This document shows positions 22,085-35,600 of a DNA stretch of 64,000 nucleotides, piece by piece; position 1 is the first letter of the stretch; each line of letters starts with the position of its first letter. Source of the stretch: Piper betle. Its lineage: Eukaryota; Streptophyta; Magnoliopsida; Piperales; Piperaceae. The position numbers were made by a program, and so were the translations under genes. The stretch is taken from the NCBI GenBank assembly GCA_033002965.1, contig JAURVB010008978.1, forward strand, positions 124,001 to 188,000, written 5' to 3'. The notes under the pieces are model-generated. The model made no database searches, was not told the DNA's origin, and worked only from the letters and a program-made list of their open reading frames with translations.

Positions 22085-24871
22085 TCCATCAAGCCATACA
22101 TTCCTAAAATCATACAGAGTTCAACATAGGTTTATAGCACAAGCCCACTAAATAGTCATAAGCAAAATATAGTTTTGAATAGACAATATAAAGTACAACC
22201 CCCAACAACCACAACCCCCCCCCCCGGCCCCCACCCACCACCACCACCACCACCACCACTGAGCCACTCAATGCGCATGTCCGAGAGACCTCACCCATTT
22301 ATAATAGAAAAATACGTCAATAATCAAATAAATTTGATTATTGATCTTAAATAACTACTAGTAAAATAAGTTGGCAAAAAGGCATTCCATTACCCACAGT
22401 GACTGAGAAAACTTAAAATGCTTCACATGGGTGGTAAGCAAATAAATTATAAAAATGTTGACATGCAAGGATGACTACAATTCATATTCATACAAGCACG
22501 CTTATGCCCTCACAACCTCTATATAACACTTGCCACAATAATCAAGTGGCAAAAGGGACAGTGAGGTTAGTGCCACAAATTCTAAAAATGAGCTGCGTTT
22601 TATGTAGTACCCTCATACTTCAGACTACCTCAAGGTTTGAAAGAGTACTAGTGTGATTCCATAATACTCATACACTCTCTTGATGTAAAATCGTAAACCC
22701 TCATAATTTACTTAGCAAGCTTAGGTAGTGGCACCTATAATAATCTTTTTGGAGCTTATCTTTCGTATAATACTTTAAAATTTTGATAAACTTGTAGATA
22801 CAACTAAATAGCCTGACATTGGGGGGATCAATAAAACGCCGCCTATAACATCCTATGACTAAAACATGATTAAACTCGACACTCAAGGATTCACGCAAGG
22901 ATGAATCAAAGGTAGAGTCTTATAGACCTGGATTAGTGAAATACCACATCCTAAATTGATGAGCTCAACCTTGTATCCTACCTCAAAGTTGAAATTTAGA
23001 CCAATAGTCCCTGGCAATCTAAGGTTTAGGTGGGAATTTTTGCAAGTCCTGGCCCATCTGCCAACACTGTAAACATGGCCCACTAAGGTCAGGCTACGAT
23101 GCTGGAACAGTGTTCCTAGGGCACGCAGCAAACTTGCTAAGAGTCGTTCATGGGCTTAGAGAGTCCCAATGAACTTGGGTCAATGATCCTAGATAGCCAT
23201 TACTATGGGATTGATACCAGAGATTTCAGGTCCAAAATACAAGGTTTTGATCCTGAGTGGGCACAGGAGTGGAAGGCATTGTATAGGATGTTTCTAGAGC
23301 TAGCTAGATTGATTGGGGTTGGTAAATTTCTAACTATAACATATTAGGCCAATTGCTCCCAAATTTCGATAACAAGCTACAGAGATATACCCTAAAGTGT
23401 GGGATGAATTTTATCCAAATCTACCTCCATTTTCCTATATTTTTGGATTTTACATTGAGAATCATTGAACTAGGGTTTCACCCTTCTTTCCTCCACAATC
23501 CGGATCACCGACCAAGAATACCGCCCATGTGATTTTTATTAAACCCAAAAATTAACAATTTTTATGTAGAAAGATAGGGATATTACAAAATTTTTATAGA
23601 TTTTATTAACATATTTTATGTTGCTCACTAGGATGCCCAAACTCAGAGCATGGCAAAACAATCCAACATAACATCACACACAGCACAACAATAAGAATTT
23701 TGTTCATGTTCTTTAGGTGGTTAGATTAGTGTGAATATTTTTCATAGATAATCCAACATGTACAGATACAAACTTGCAAAGGAATGGCCTGAAAAGGCTA
23801 TCACAGCCGGAAGTAAAAATTGGGAAAATGGAGGTCTGGTCATAGGGAGCATGAAAGCTGCCAACTTTGAGCAAGTTTGGCACCCTTTTATGCATTTATA
23901 CACTCTATAATAAAAAACATCTAGATCTATGTGTGTTGAGTGTAACAAGACTGATAAAATGCAAATAGGACACCTACAACGAAGGTTATAAATTTTACAG
24001 TGAAACAGTGCAAGATCGTGATAGCAGTGCACTTAAAAATACATAACTATTTACTTATATGCTCAAATTCTATGATTCAAACTCATAGAAACTCCTAACA
24101 AATAAATCTATATGTTACAAAAATCAACAAAATGCATAACAATGTCCAACCAAGCAAACAGCACTACAAACCGGCGAGGAGAGGCTAAGAAGAGACCCTT
24201 ACCTTTGAAGGGACAAAGGGGAGGTCTCTTGGACTTCCTACCTCAAGACCTATGACCCCAGGTTACTAGCCTAGACTAGGAGGAGCCTAGGAGGGGCTTG
24301 GAGAGGTGGGGAACGCCTAGAGATGAAGAGGGAAACGCAAGGAGCAAGAAGAAGGATTGTATGAGGTGAGGAAATGAGTGAAAATGGGAAGGAGAGGGGG
24401 TTTTAAAGAAAATGGGGAAGCTTCCAACCACTAAATGCATGACTTGGTGATGTCATAGGTAAGGTGTCACACCTAATGAGATTTGAGTAGCATACCTAAT
24501 GAGGTATTGGTTGGCCCAACACCCAAAAACTTATTTCACTCCTAAGTGGCTAGGATAACCTTGGGAACCTCATTGCGAGTTTCACAGGGGTAGGATGGTC
24601 CAAAAGGGTGGTTCCAAATATGTGGTAAAACACACTAGACTCGAAAAGAACATGGTGCTAAACCTAACCAGACTCAACTTGACCAAACCAAAATTAAGAA
24701 GGTTGGGCAGGAATCATTTAACGAAGATACCAAAGCTGAAAAAGGCTAAGACTGGGAAAAGACATATCATACCATACACGAATCACAGCCAAAAAGGCCA
24801 ACCCTATTAGCCTGATTATGGTAACAACCGAACCTACTTGAAACCCTCTGGCAAATGGCCTCGGTTTTACA
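22085..24871 (-). repeat. Family-B LTR, 3' LTR of the chromodomain gypsy (outer end missing)
   Basis: It matches 29856-32155 and 33490-36300 block by block, for example the segments at 22570, 29870 and 33960, and those near 22860, 30160 and 34240. The inner end is exact: TTTTACA at 24871 next to the polypurine tract. The outer end (about 600-900 bp) is absent where the copia fragment abuts. Confidence 0.8.
22205..22260. repeat. Low-complexity C run and (CAC)n tract
   Basis: A run of C followed by CCCCCA units and then (CAC)n inside the family-B LTR. The sister LTR has a shorter CCCCCACCACCACCGCC at about 33608, so this copy expanded by slippage. Confidence 0.85.
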
Positions 24872-24886
24872 TCCTCCCCCACTTAG
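24872..24886 (-). other. Polypurine tract of the chromodomain gypsy
   Basis: On minus it reads CTAAGTGGGGGAGGA, directly before the LTR start TGTAAAACC. It is a classical plant gypsy polypurine tract. Confidence 0.85.
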
Positions 24887-27800
24887 AAAAATTTCATCCC
24901 TAAATTTTCGAAGGGAATACACATGGAGGGACATGCTACAAACATACTATATACAATAGCTCACAACCAAGGGAAACAAGGAGAGTGCTAATTCCTTGAG
25001 TCGTCGTCCTCCACGGAGAAGAGTCATGGGAAACACTATTGCATCTCATCCTCAAACTCCCAAGTTCCTCTTCTACACCTTGCTGTGACCAAAGTTCCTT
25101 TACTAGAGGCAATTCCTTCCTCCGAAGCCATCCACGTGGCCTCTTCGTAGGATAGGTTTGGTTAGACATCGAGTTCCTCATACTGTTGCCTATGTGATCC
25201 ATCTAGTACTTCTTTAGCATGAAGACATGGAACACTGATGTACTACAGACAAATTGGATGGTAAAGCACGCTTGTAGGCAACCTCACCAACTCGCTTCAA
25301 CACCTCGAATGAGCCAATAAACCTCAAACTCAGCTTGCCCAGCCTCCTAAATCGTACACCTCCTTTGGTCGGTGAGACTTTCTGGAATAAGTGCTCCTCG
25401 GGTGAAAAACTAACGTTCCTACACAGTTGATTTGCATATGCCCTCTATCTATCTTGAGCTGCTAGTAGCCTCTACTGTATCGTCTCAATCATCCTCTAGA
25501 TTCTTGAAGTAACTCTGGACCAACTATCAACGGCTTGCCACCCTCTAGCCAACATGACAGTGATCTACATGGCCTACCATATAATTCCTTAAAAGGTGCC
25601 ATCTCGATACTGGCCTGGTAGCTGTTGTTATATGCAAACTCCACCAAAGGCAAGTGCTCCTCCTAAGATCCACCAAAGTCTATCATACACCACAGAAGCA
25701 AGTCTTCAAGGATCTAGATCGTCCTCTCATACAAGTCATCAGTCTGTGGATGGCATGTTGTGCTGAATATAGTCTCTATACCAAGTACTCTCTTAAAAGA
25801 TCTCCAAAAGAAAGTGGTGAATCTAGGGTCCTTATCCAATACAATCTCCTTGGGAACTCCATGGAATCTAACAATCTAGTCTTGTTATAGTCTGGCTTAA
25901 ATTGATACTTGACAGATCATTCAAATAGGAATAAAGTGTGCTAATTTTGTCCACTTATCAACAACAACCCATACTACATCCATCTGGTATCTAGAAAGGG
26001 GTAGATGTATGACAAAGTCTCATATGATGCACTCCCACTTCCACTCTAGTGGTAGCAGTGGCTGCAACAAACCGTCTGGTCTCTGGTGCTCAATTTTGAC
26101 CTGCTAGTAGACAAGATATCACAAGGTGCCAGTCGCCAACTTCCTCCCTCTGATCCTCATATTGTATCCCAATAGCTATCAATCTGATCCCACCTACTAT
26201 TGGCCTCTTGCTCAAGGCATTTGCAAGGACATTTGCCTTACTAGAATCGTAGGCAATGTGAATGTCATAATCTACATTGAACTCTAGCTACTGGCATTGT
26301 CTAATGTTTAGGTCTTTTTGTGTGAAGTTGTACTTCATATAGATAATTTCCACATATACGCAAGGCGAACACAACTGTTGCAAGTTCCAAGTCATGTGTA
26401 GGATAGTTCTAGTTATAGATTTTCAACTGTCAGGATGTGTAAACGATCACTCTGCCCCTTTGCATCAAAACACGTTCCAGTCTAATACCGAAAGTATCAC
26501 TATACCATACAAAATCGTCGTGACCGTTTGGTAGACTTAACACTTGTGTGGTAATGAGTCTCTCCTTTGGGGTTTAAAAACTTTGCTCACACGCATCTGT
26601 CCACAAGAAGGACTCCTCTTTCCTCATCAACCCTATAAGAGGGACTGCCAAGGAGGAAAAACCCTATATGAACCAACAATAATATCTGGCCAATTCAAGA
26701 AAACTACCTTTTCTATGGCTGTAGTAGGTCGCTCCCATTTCAAAACTACCTCGGCGTTGGTTGTATCCAAAACAATTCTAGCTACTAATACAACATGTTC
26801 TAAAACACCACCTCGAACAGCCAAAACTCACACTTAGAGAGCTTTGTATACAGGCAGTGCCCCCATAGGGTCTGCAAAGTAATCTTTAAGTGTGCCACTT
26901 GCTCCTCTCTGGACTTCAAGTAAGTCAAGATGTCACCCACAAATACAATCATGAACTGGTTCACATATGGCTGAAAGACCTGGATCAAGAGATCCATGAA
27001 TATTATTTGTACGTTACTCAGTCTGAAAGGCATGACTAAGAACTCGTAGTGTTCGTACTGAGTCATGAAGGTTGTTTTCTGTGCATCATCCTCTCATATC
27101 CGTAGTTGATGATAGCCTGAACGAAGATTAATCTTCCAAAACACCGTAGCTCCTCCAAGCTAAATACCCTCCACCGGTCTCAGGGACAACAACATCATCT
27201 TCTTCTTTGCCCTGATAATAACAAAAATTTTTGGGAGTAAAAGCTTACGATATTGGCAGACTCCCACCATAGTTGGCCCATACTTTGCATGGCCCCAGTG
27301 GCCACACGCACCCATAGGTTTGGAGGACAGCCCATATGTGTCGATACTGCCCTCTCTGAATCAATCTACTCTAGCTCAATCTTGAAATTCATGCCCCCGT
27401 ACAATAGATGTCCACCGTTCTTCAGGAAGCATTCAACAACCCATCCTTTTGTGCTCTGTTGATGCTTAGGGCCTTGATTGCCTGAGCCCTCTCCAACCAC
27501 AAACTAAGGAGACCACACTGTTGGCTTGTCTGCTTTAGAGTGAAACACCCACCGGCATCCTTGAGGTCTGGATCTCATACAACCACCCTACTACTGGCTG
27601 GGCTGTGGAGATCTGGGGGAACTATGTTGGCGGTGGTGGTAGAGGCGGTGCACGCTCCAACTCAGAGGCCTTAGTAGGAGTCTCTATCTCAGCTTGTCTC
27701 TTCTCTAGTTTGGCCAAACCCATGGGAAACTCACGGACTGTGTCCAACATCTGGCTCATCTCATCCTAGGACCTCTACTGGTCCTCCATGGCTCGCAGCT

Positions 27801-28222
27801 GCTCTACCTTCATAGCTTGCAACTCCTCACAATGATTCGGATCAACTCAACCTATGGGTCTGCCACCAGCTTCTACACTGGTGATGAGGATCACCTGGCA
27901 AGTGAAGGTCATGTCGTAGTGGGGTCGATCTCTACATGGATGCTCGGGCATCTGCTAATCTCGACTGACACCAACACAAACACTGGAAACTCACAAACCG
28001 ATGGTCTATACAACACAAAATAGGCTAGCGAATACACACACAAAAGACATACCTACCAACTATACTGAGGATTGGATCAAGGTGGGGGAGGGGGTCTTAG
28101 CAAGAATATATCATACAAGCATACAAGTATCACGCATACCATGCAACATGCATACCACATACAACATGCGCGTACAACACACACATTCTGAAAGCTAGCC
28201 ACCCTAATAGTCCAAGAGGTTG
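24887..28222 (-). pseudogene. Ty3/gypsy chromovirus polyprotein (Tekay/Del-like), decayed
   Basis: In minus-strand order: gag N-terminus (QMLDTVREFPMGLAKLEKRQ, about 27770-27610). Then RT (about 27200-26800), with MTQYEHYEFLVMPFRLSNVQ and a catalytic box reading FVGDIL where YIDD/FIDD is expected. Then the RT/RNase H connector (VLKWERPTTAIEK, about 26740-26640). Then integrase C-terminal part (EHQRPDGLLQPLLPLEWKWE, about 26100-26030, and VVVDKWTKLAHFIP near 25960). Last a chromodomain-like end (GVEEATWELEDEMQ, about 25095-25050). Most of gag's C-terminus and protease are missing. Frameshifts and stops are numerous. Integrase followed by a chromodomain places it among chromoviruses. Confidence 0.85.
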
Positions 28223-28234
28223 GCTATGATACTA
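28223..28234 (-). other. Primer-binding site of the chromodomain gypsy (decayed)
   Basis: Minus strand TAGTATCATAGC, two changes from TGGTATCAGAGC, three bases from the LTR end at 28238. Confidence 0.7.
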
Positions 28235-28237
28235 AGT

Positions 28238-31200
28238 TGTAACATTCAGATTCATTCCGAACTGTAATATTGAAAGTTAGAAGATACTCATTGAGCTATT
28301 GCATGCATGCTTTACGGAAGCGGATTGAGGAGGCTTAAGATGAGTGTCATACTAGGCATTCATAAAATGTGTACAGAGTTCATACTACATAGGACAAGTC
28401 TTAGACATAAAGATCCTATATGATCATTCCGAGCCACAACAGAGGAAGAACCTCCTCTATGACTAAGATGGAGACTTTGAAGATACAATGACCACTCTGA
28501 ACAATTGAAGAAGTGCACCCCCACTGTAGTTAAGAGGTTGGACGCTATGACATGCTCCAATTCTCATTTCTTTGTTCAAGTGATTGTATCAAGTATATTA
28601 ATTAGCTAAATGTTGATGAGTGAAGCAACGTAAACACTGAGCCATGGTCACATGTTCAGCATACCCCACAATTAAAAAAAAAAGTCCCCATAGAAAATTT
28701 TGTCCTTAAAATTCCTACACTTGGCCTGTTGCTGGCCCCAACCCATGTGACTTCCTTGGCCCGTAATCAGTAGCCTAGTCAATGTCCTTAGTCCAACCCA
28801 TCATCTAACATGAAACCAAGTGGCTCTGATATCATATGTAACGACCCAACCCCAAAGTGCAAGCGAATGAGCCTAAATCGTCTCTTCAAAAGTGATTAAT
28901 TAGGTTGAAGATCTATAGTATATTCTCACTTATAAATATGATCTTACCTCAGTAAGTATTAGATGTGGGACTAAGTTGAGGGATATCACAATCTAGCCAC
29001 CTTAGGAAATTTCGTCCTCAAAATTCCTACACTTAGCCTATTGCTAGCCCTAGTTCACATCCTTCTCTAGACCATGATCAGTAGTAGCCTAGCCAACATC
29101 CATAGTCTAGCCTAATAGCTAACACAAAACCACATTAGTCTGATGTCATTTGTAACGACCCAGCTCAAAGTAAAAACTAATAGGCCTAAGGCATATCTTC
29201 AAAAGTGGTTAACCGAGTTAAAAATCTATAGTCCATTCCCACTCGGTAAGTATTAGATATGAGACTAAATTGAGGAATCTCACAATCCACCCATCTTAGA
29301 AACTTTCGTTCACGAAATTCCTATATTTGACCCGTAGTTAGCCCCATCCCACATCCTTCTTTGGCCCATGACCAATAGCTTATCCAACATCTCTAGTCCA
29401 GCCCATCCTCTAGATTGCTCTGATAACATCTATAACAACCCAATCCAAGGTGCAAACTAAAGGGCCTAAGTCATATCTTCAAAAGTGGTTAACCAAGTTG
29501 AAAATATATAGTCCATTCCCACCCAATAGGTATTAGATATGGGTGTAAGTTGGGAGATTTCACAATCTACCCACCTTCAAAAATTTTGTACTTGAAATTC
29601 CACCACTGGACTAATTGCTAGCCCCAACCCTCGTCCTTCTCTAGCCCATGACCAGTACCCTAGCCAACGTGCTTAGTCCAACCCATCATCTAACACGAAA
29701 CCAGGTTGCTCCGATACTATATATAACAACCTGGCCAAAAGTCTAACTGAATGGGCCTATGTCATATTTTCAAAAGTGGTTATCCAAGTTAAAAATTTAT
29801 AGTCCATTCCCATCCAGTAGGTATTATATATAGAACTAAGTTGAGACATCTCACACACAAATTCCTAAAATGCATTGTGTTATGCAAGACACTCATATTT
29901 TGCACTACCTCAGGATTTAAAAGAGTACTAGTGTGATTTCATAATACCCATACACTCTCTTGATGTAAAATCGTAAACTCTCATGCTTATACTTAGTAGG
30001 TTTTGGTAGGGCTTGCATAATAATCTTTCTAGAGCTTATCTTTTGAAAACCATTAATGGATCTCAGTGTTAAAGTTTTGTTAAACTTGTGGAAATACGGC
30101 TAAATAGCTCAATGTTGGAGGGATCCGATAAAATATTATTGATGTCGTCCTACGACTAACACATAATTAAATTTGACACTAAAGGATTCAAGAAAGGATG
30201 AAGTAAAGGAAGAGTCCTATGGACCTAGATGAGTGAAGCTCCACATCGTAAATCGATGAGCTCAGCCCGTGTATCCTACCACAAAGAGGAAACTAAATCA
30301 TGCTCAAATCACATTGGCACAACCTCCACACATACACAACATGTAATTATCTTCACTAGGTGTTTAATGAAGTGTTAAACCTTATTGGGTGGCTTAATCA
30401 TAGTTTATCAAGTGCGCTTAGTTTGTTTGTCCCAATTCTAGGTCTTCATCGAATAGGCATATCAGATGATTTTTTGGATGGGCCAAACGATGTCCAAATG
30501 GGTGAAATTTATACTAGTATTCCCTAACACTCTAAAGCTTAGGTGGGAATTTTACCTGGTCATGGCCCAAGCGCCAACATGGTAAACAAGACCTACTAGG
30601 GTTAGGGTAAGGTGCTGGGAATAGTATTCTTGGGCTACGCACTAAACTTGCTAAATATCGTTCATGGGCTTGGAGACTCCATATGGACTTGGGTAAATGA
30701 GCCTAAATAACCAATACCATTTGATCAATCTCAGAGAAATTTGAAGTCTAAAATCCATGGATTTGGGACTAAGTGGGCTTGGGAGTGGAAAGTATTAACG
30801 AGGATATTTCAGAGATGGGTGGACCTATTGGGCTTGGAAAATTCCTAACTCGTAATTAAATGGGTCATTTGCTCCCAGCTTTTGATAAGATGCTACTAAG
30901 ATATACCACAAAGTGTGGGATGAATTTCATCCAAACCCATCACTACTTTCCTATATTTACAGATTTTTACATTTGGAATTATAAAACTAGTGTTTCACCC
31001 TTCATTCCTCCACAGTCTAGATCACCGACCAAGAAAACCACCTATATGATTTTTGTTAAACCCAAAAATTAACATGTTTTATGTAAATAGTTAGGGATAT
31101 TACATAAGTTTTACAAATTTTATTAACATATTTTAGGTTGCTCACCACGATTCCCAAACTCAGAGCATGGCAAAACAATCCAACTTTACATCAGACACAG

Positions 31201-32155
31201 CACAAAAATAAGGATTTTGTTCATGTTCTTTAGGTAGTTAGATTAGTGTAAATATTTTTCATGGACAATCTAACATGTATGACAGTGTGGTCATAGGGAG
31301 CATGAAAGCTGCCAACTTTTGCCAAGTTAGGCTCCCTTTTGTGCATTTATACACCCTATCAGATGAAATGATCAATAAAAAACATGTAGATATAGGTGTG
31401 TTGAGTGTAACAATGCTGATAAAATGCAAATAGGACATCTACAATGAAGATTATAATTTTTATGGTGAAACAATGAAAGATTGTGATAGCAGTCTACTTA
31501 AAGGTACATAACTATTTATTTACATGCTCAAATTCTATTATTCAAACTTATAGCAACTCCTAACAAATAGATCTATATGGTAAAAATATCATGCAAATGC
31601 ATAACAATACCCAACCAAGCAAACAATAGCACAAACTTGTGAGGGGAGGCCAAGAAGAGACTCTTATCTTCAAAGGGACAAAGGGGAGGTCTCTTAGGGC
31701 TTCCTACCTCAAGACCTACGACCCTAGGTTGCTAGCCTAGACTAGGAGGAGCCTAGGAGGGGCTTGGAGAGGTGGGGAAGACCTGGAGATGATGGGAGGA
31801 GGCCAAGGGGCAAGGAAGAGGTTTGGAAGTGAAGAGGAAATGAATAAAAAATGGAAAGGAGAGGGGTTTTAAAGAAAATGGGAAACTTTCCAACCCCAAA
31901 GGCATGGTTTGGTGATGTCATAGGTAAAAGGTACCACACCTAATGTGGTATGAGTTTTATATTTAATGGGTATGGATGTCATACATGATAAGGTATGAGT
32001 TGACGCAATGCCCCAAAACTTAGGATTTTTACTCCTAAGTGATAAGGATGACATTGGGATCCGCATTGTGGGTCCCATAGGTGCTAGGATGGTCCGAAAG
32101 GAGGTTTCAAACACACTTGATTCACGAAAAACACAATCCTAAACCTAACTAGGAG
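28238..32155 (-). repeat. Family-B LTR, 5' LTR of the chromodomain gypsy, split by a TRIM array
   Basis: Plus coordinates start TGTAACATTC at 28238. The 28238-28668 part matches 32760-33210, and 29856-32155 matches 33963-36120 and 22570-24650. About 750 bp present in the solo copy between these parts is missing where the TRIM array sits. Homology ends near 32155, about 200 bp short of the expected LTR end. Confidence 0.75.
28669..29855 (-). mobile_element. Tandem TRIM array: four short LTRs alternating with four internal segments
   Basis: Short LTRs are at 28837-28990, 29151-29284, 29431-29564 and 29722-29855 (154, 134, 134 and 134 bp). Each starts TGTAACGACC or TATAACAACC on plus and ends in a TCACA-type terminus. 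Internal segments of about 146-168 bp (28669-28836, 28991-29150, 29285-29430, 29565-29721) each end at a tRNA-Met primer-site remnant (GGCTCTGATATCA, GTCTGATGTCA, GCTCTGATAACA, GCTCCGATACTA). Each begins with a polypurine-tract-like complement (ATCTAGCCACCTTAGG). There is no coding capacity. These are the features of a terminal-repeat retrotransposon in miniature, here multimerised with a period of about 290 bp. No 5S-like boxes of a Cassandra element were seen. Confidence 0.8.
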
Positions 32156-32605
32156 TGCTTATGCTAGGAGTTTATAATTTAATCACCTTCCTACTGTAGT
32201 ATGAATCAGCATGAGGGTTGTGATTTGCTTCCGTGAGAATCATACGATAGTAGTCTAATGAATAGTTTTTAAATTATAACGTCGTAGTTTAGCCCATCAT
32301 TGAACCAAAAAGTGAAGGGTTACACTACCCATGGACCATCACCAACATTTTAAAGTAGTTTATATTCATTAATTTTTTTTCTATGGTTGTTTTTTAGTAG
32401 TTCATCATAAATAGTTATAATAAACAAAAGGGCAATCAAGTAGCTTTATGTGTTCATGAACAATAAGTTATATATCTACTGTAATTAAACCAAACACCAA
32501 ACAGCAATCAAGTATGTAACTAATAGCTATCTCCAATCGTAAAAAAGTCTTTTTTCTAAAAGGAAAGAGAAACATAATTAATAATATATACACAATTTTG
32601 ATCCA
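32156..32605. other. AT-rich spacer, nothing recognised
   Basis: No coding similarity or bounded repeat between the truncated family-B LTR and the possible MITE. Confidence 0.4.
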
Positions 32606-35600
32606 AGGTCCGTTTAGTTAGCATGAAAATAGTGTAAATGAAAAATTTTATATAAAATAAAAATGCAATGAGATGAAATGTCAAGAAAATTTTGAAAAAT
32701 TCTCTTATATGTTTAGATAATAGGAAAATAAGATGAAAATGAAATACTCCTCATGTGCATGTAGCACCCCAAGGATGGACCAAATCGTGAAATTATAATT
32801 TGAAAGCTACTCGTTGGCCTATCACGTACAGATTTTACGAAAGCGGATCTCAACCCTCCTTGAAGGCTTAAGACGGACATCGGGCTTGGTTTTCATAGAA
32901 TGCATACAGATCTCGTACTACAAAGGTATATTTTAGACATAAACGAATCGTATATGAACACCCCTAGCTGTAACAAACATAGAACCTCCCCTACAACTAT
33001 GAGCGGTAACTTTAAAAATACGATGATCACTCTCAACTGTAGAAGAAGCACACCCCTGCTATAATTTTGAGGTTGCATGTAAGCGTACATTATATTCTTA
33101 CTACTTAGTTCAAAAGATTGTCTTAGGTTTTCTTATTAATTACATGAAGATAATGCAAGTATCTAAACAAAGGTCGTGGTTACCTGTTTCACATACCCTA
33201 TGCGAGCAATTATTAAAGCATCAGAGAAATTACACAACATCATCGAGTATCAAAGCATCAAACCCTAATACCTAGACCTTACGTGGGTCTTCAACTAGTG
33301 TGAACCATAAGCTCCTCCACCCACATTACTCTAACACATAAACAACTACAGTCAAATACGTTTTGTGTACCTAACTTAGTTCCTCATTATGTTCTAGGAC
33401 TTTGGAGCTTATATACCTTGTAAAAAATGGTGCCTTACTCTAAAGTATGTAACTCCACAATAAAATATAATAATATAAGGATAAAATATGTTAGTACAAC
33501 TATCATGACATACATCTGAATCATATAAGGTCAACATAGTTAGGGACCATTCCCGTCATATATTCATCTACAAAGTACATAGTCCAAAACACATAACATA
33601 ACACAGGACCCCCACCACCACCGCCACAAAATCACCTGATCCATGCACCTAGGCTAGCCAACGCAAGGGAACCTCATCTACATATTATAAAAAGCCACGT
33701 CAGCAATCAAATAAATTTGATTACCAATCTGAATAATGACTAGTAAAATAGCAAGCTAGCAAATGGGTATTCCATTACCTACGAGAATTTAGGAAACTTC
33801 AAAATTGCCTCACACTGAGTGGTAAGCAAACATACTTAAACGAGTACCAGTGCGTGTGCATGACTAATATTCATATTCATACATACAACACTTATGCTCT
33901 CATATCCTCTATATTACACCCGTCACAGTACTCAAGTGGCAAAAGGAACGATTAAGTTAGTGCCACAAATTCCTAAAATGTGTTGCATTTGCAGTACCCT
34001 CATGCTTCACAATACCTCAGAGTTTGAAGGAATACTAATGCGATCCATACATCCCATACATACTCTTACTTGTAAAAGTCGTAAACCATCACATTTATGA
34101 ATATAGGCTTAGGAAAGGATCTTATCTTTCGAAAACTATCAAAGGGTCTCAACCATAAATTTTTATTAAACACAGGTAGAAAACACAGTTAAATGGTTTG
34201 ACATTGGAGGGATCTGATAAAACATCACCAATGTTGTCCTATGTCTAAAAGCGGTTAAACTCAATACTCAAGGAGTCAAGTAGAGATCAAGCAAGGGATA
34301 GTCATACGGACATGGATGAGTAGATCTCTGTATTCTAGTCGGTGAGCTCACCTGTAATGCCTAGCATGGAGATAGAATTGAATAAGAATCGGGTCACATC
34401 GGCACACAAAATGAGGCAATGCCTCCACACAAGCTCAACACTTAATATTACTTAATTATCTTAATTAGGTCCTAAGTAACATGTTAATAAACCTTATTAT
34501 GTAACTTAATTAATGTTTTGGTTTCATATTTGCTTAGTGGGTTAAGCACCCATTAAGCTCGGCCTTAAGGTGTTGGAATAGTGTCCCTAAGCTATGCACC
34601 AATTTTGTAACAATTCATTCATGGGCCAGAGGACTCCAAGTGGGCTTGGATCAGTGGGCTTAATTAACTAACACACCAAGATTGAGCCCAATAATAGTTA
34701 CACCAAATTACTTTGTAAATGGATCTAAGTGGATTTTACAATTTAAATCATTGGATGAGGTTGTTTCAATAGTTGTCTTGACCATAATAAATTTGAAATT
34801 CACAAATAAAGTTGGGAACCTACCCAAATGGCCACAAAATTGGTTGATATGCTACAAACACATAGGGTAAAGTGTGGACCAAGTTTCACTCAAATTCAAC
34901 ACTTTTAACCCATTTTAAGGTAATTTACAACCATAGTAAAAAACTAGGGTTATCACCCTACGTCTTTATAGTGTCTGGGTAATTACCTCCAAAACATACC
35001 TAGATGATTTGTAACAATTTCCAAAATTTATATATTTCAAATAAACACTTATTAGAGCATTATATCTTTTTACCAAATTTTATTAGCTTACAATTGGTGG
35101 CTTAACATATAACAAAATCATACATCATGTTCACAGTCACAAAACAAGAAACATAACGTGTACTTATGGTATTGTTCATGATTATTTAGTGGTTATATTA
35201 AGCTTTAAACTTTGCTACAAACTCCTAACATTACCATGAAAAAAATTACATGTTGTGAATTAACAAATACTATAAGTTGAAAGAGTAAAAATTAGAGAAA
35301 TGGTTGCTTATGTCACTGTAACGGTGAAAGTTTTCACCTTTCATCACATTTTACCATCATACGTCCAAATTATAGGTCTTGGAAGGTAAACTACCTAACA
35401 CAAAAGTTGTATATATACATGTTATGAGTGCAACAAAACAAGAATCGTGCAAATTTAACATCAAAGTGTCAGGATATAATTTTTATACCGAAATAGTGCA
35501 AATTAGTAACTTATGTACATTATAAAAAACATATCTATTTATTTACATGGTCAAATATGATACATGAGTACTCAAAATGCTCCTAGCCGGCCGGTCTACA

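Noticed and set aside
28837..28990. Possible Cassandra-type TRIM with a 5S rRNA promoter in its LTR.
   Set aside because: No 5S A-box or C-box sequence could be recognised in any of the four LTRs.
28669..29855. Regularly spaced repeats of about 290 bp considered as a CRISPR-like array or satellite.
   Set aside because: The units carry LTR ends and primer sites, the spacing is too long for CRISPR, and the host is a plant. A TRIM multimer explains all parts.
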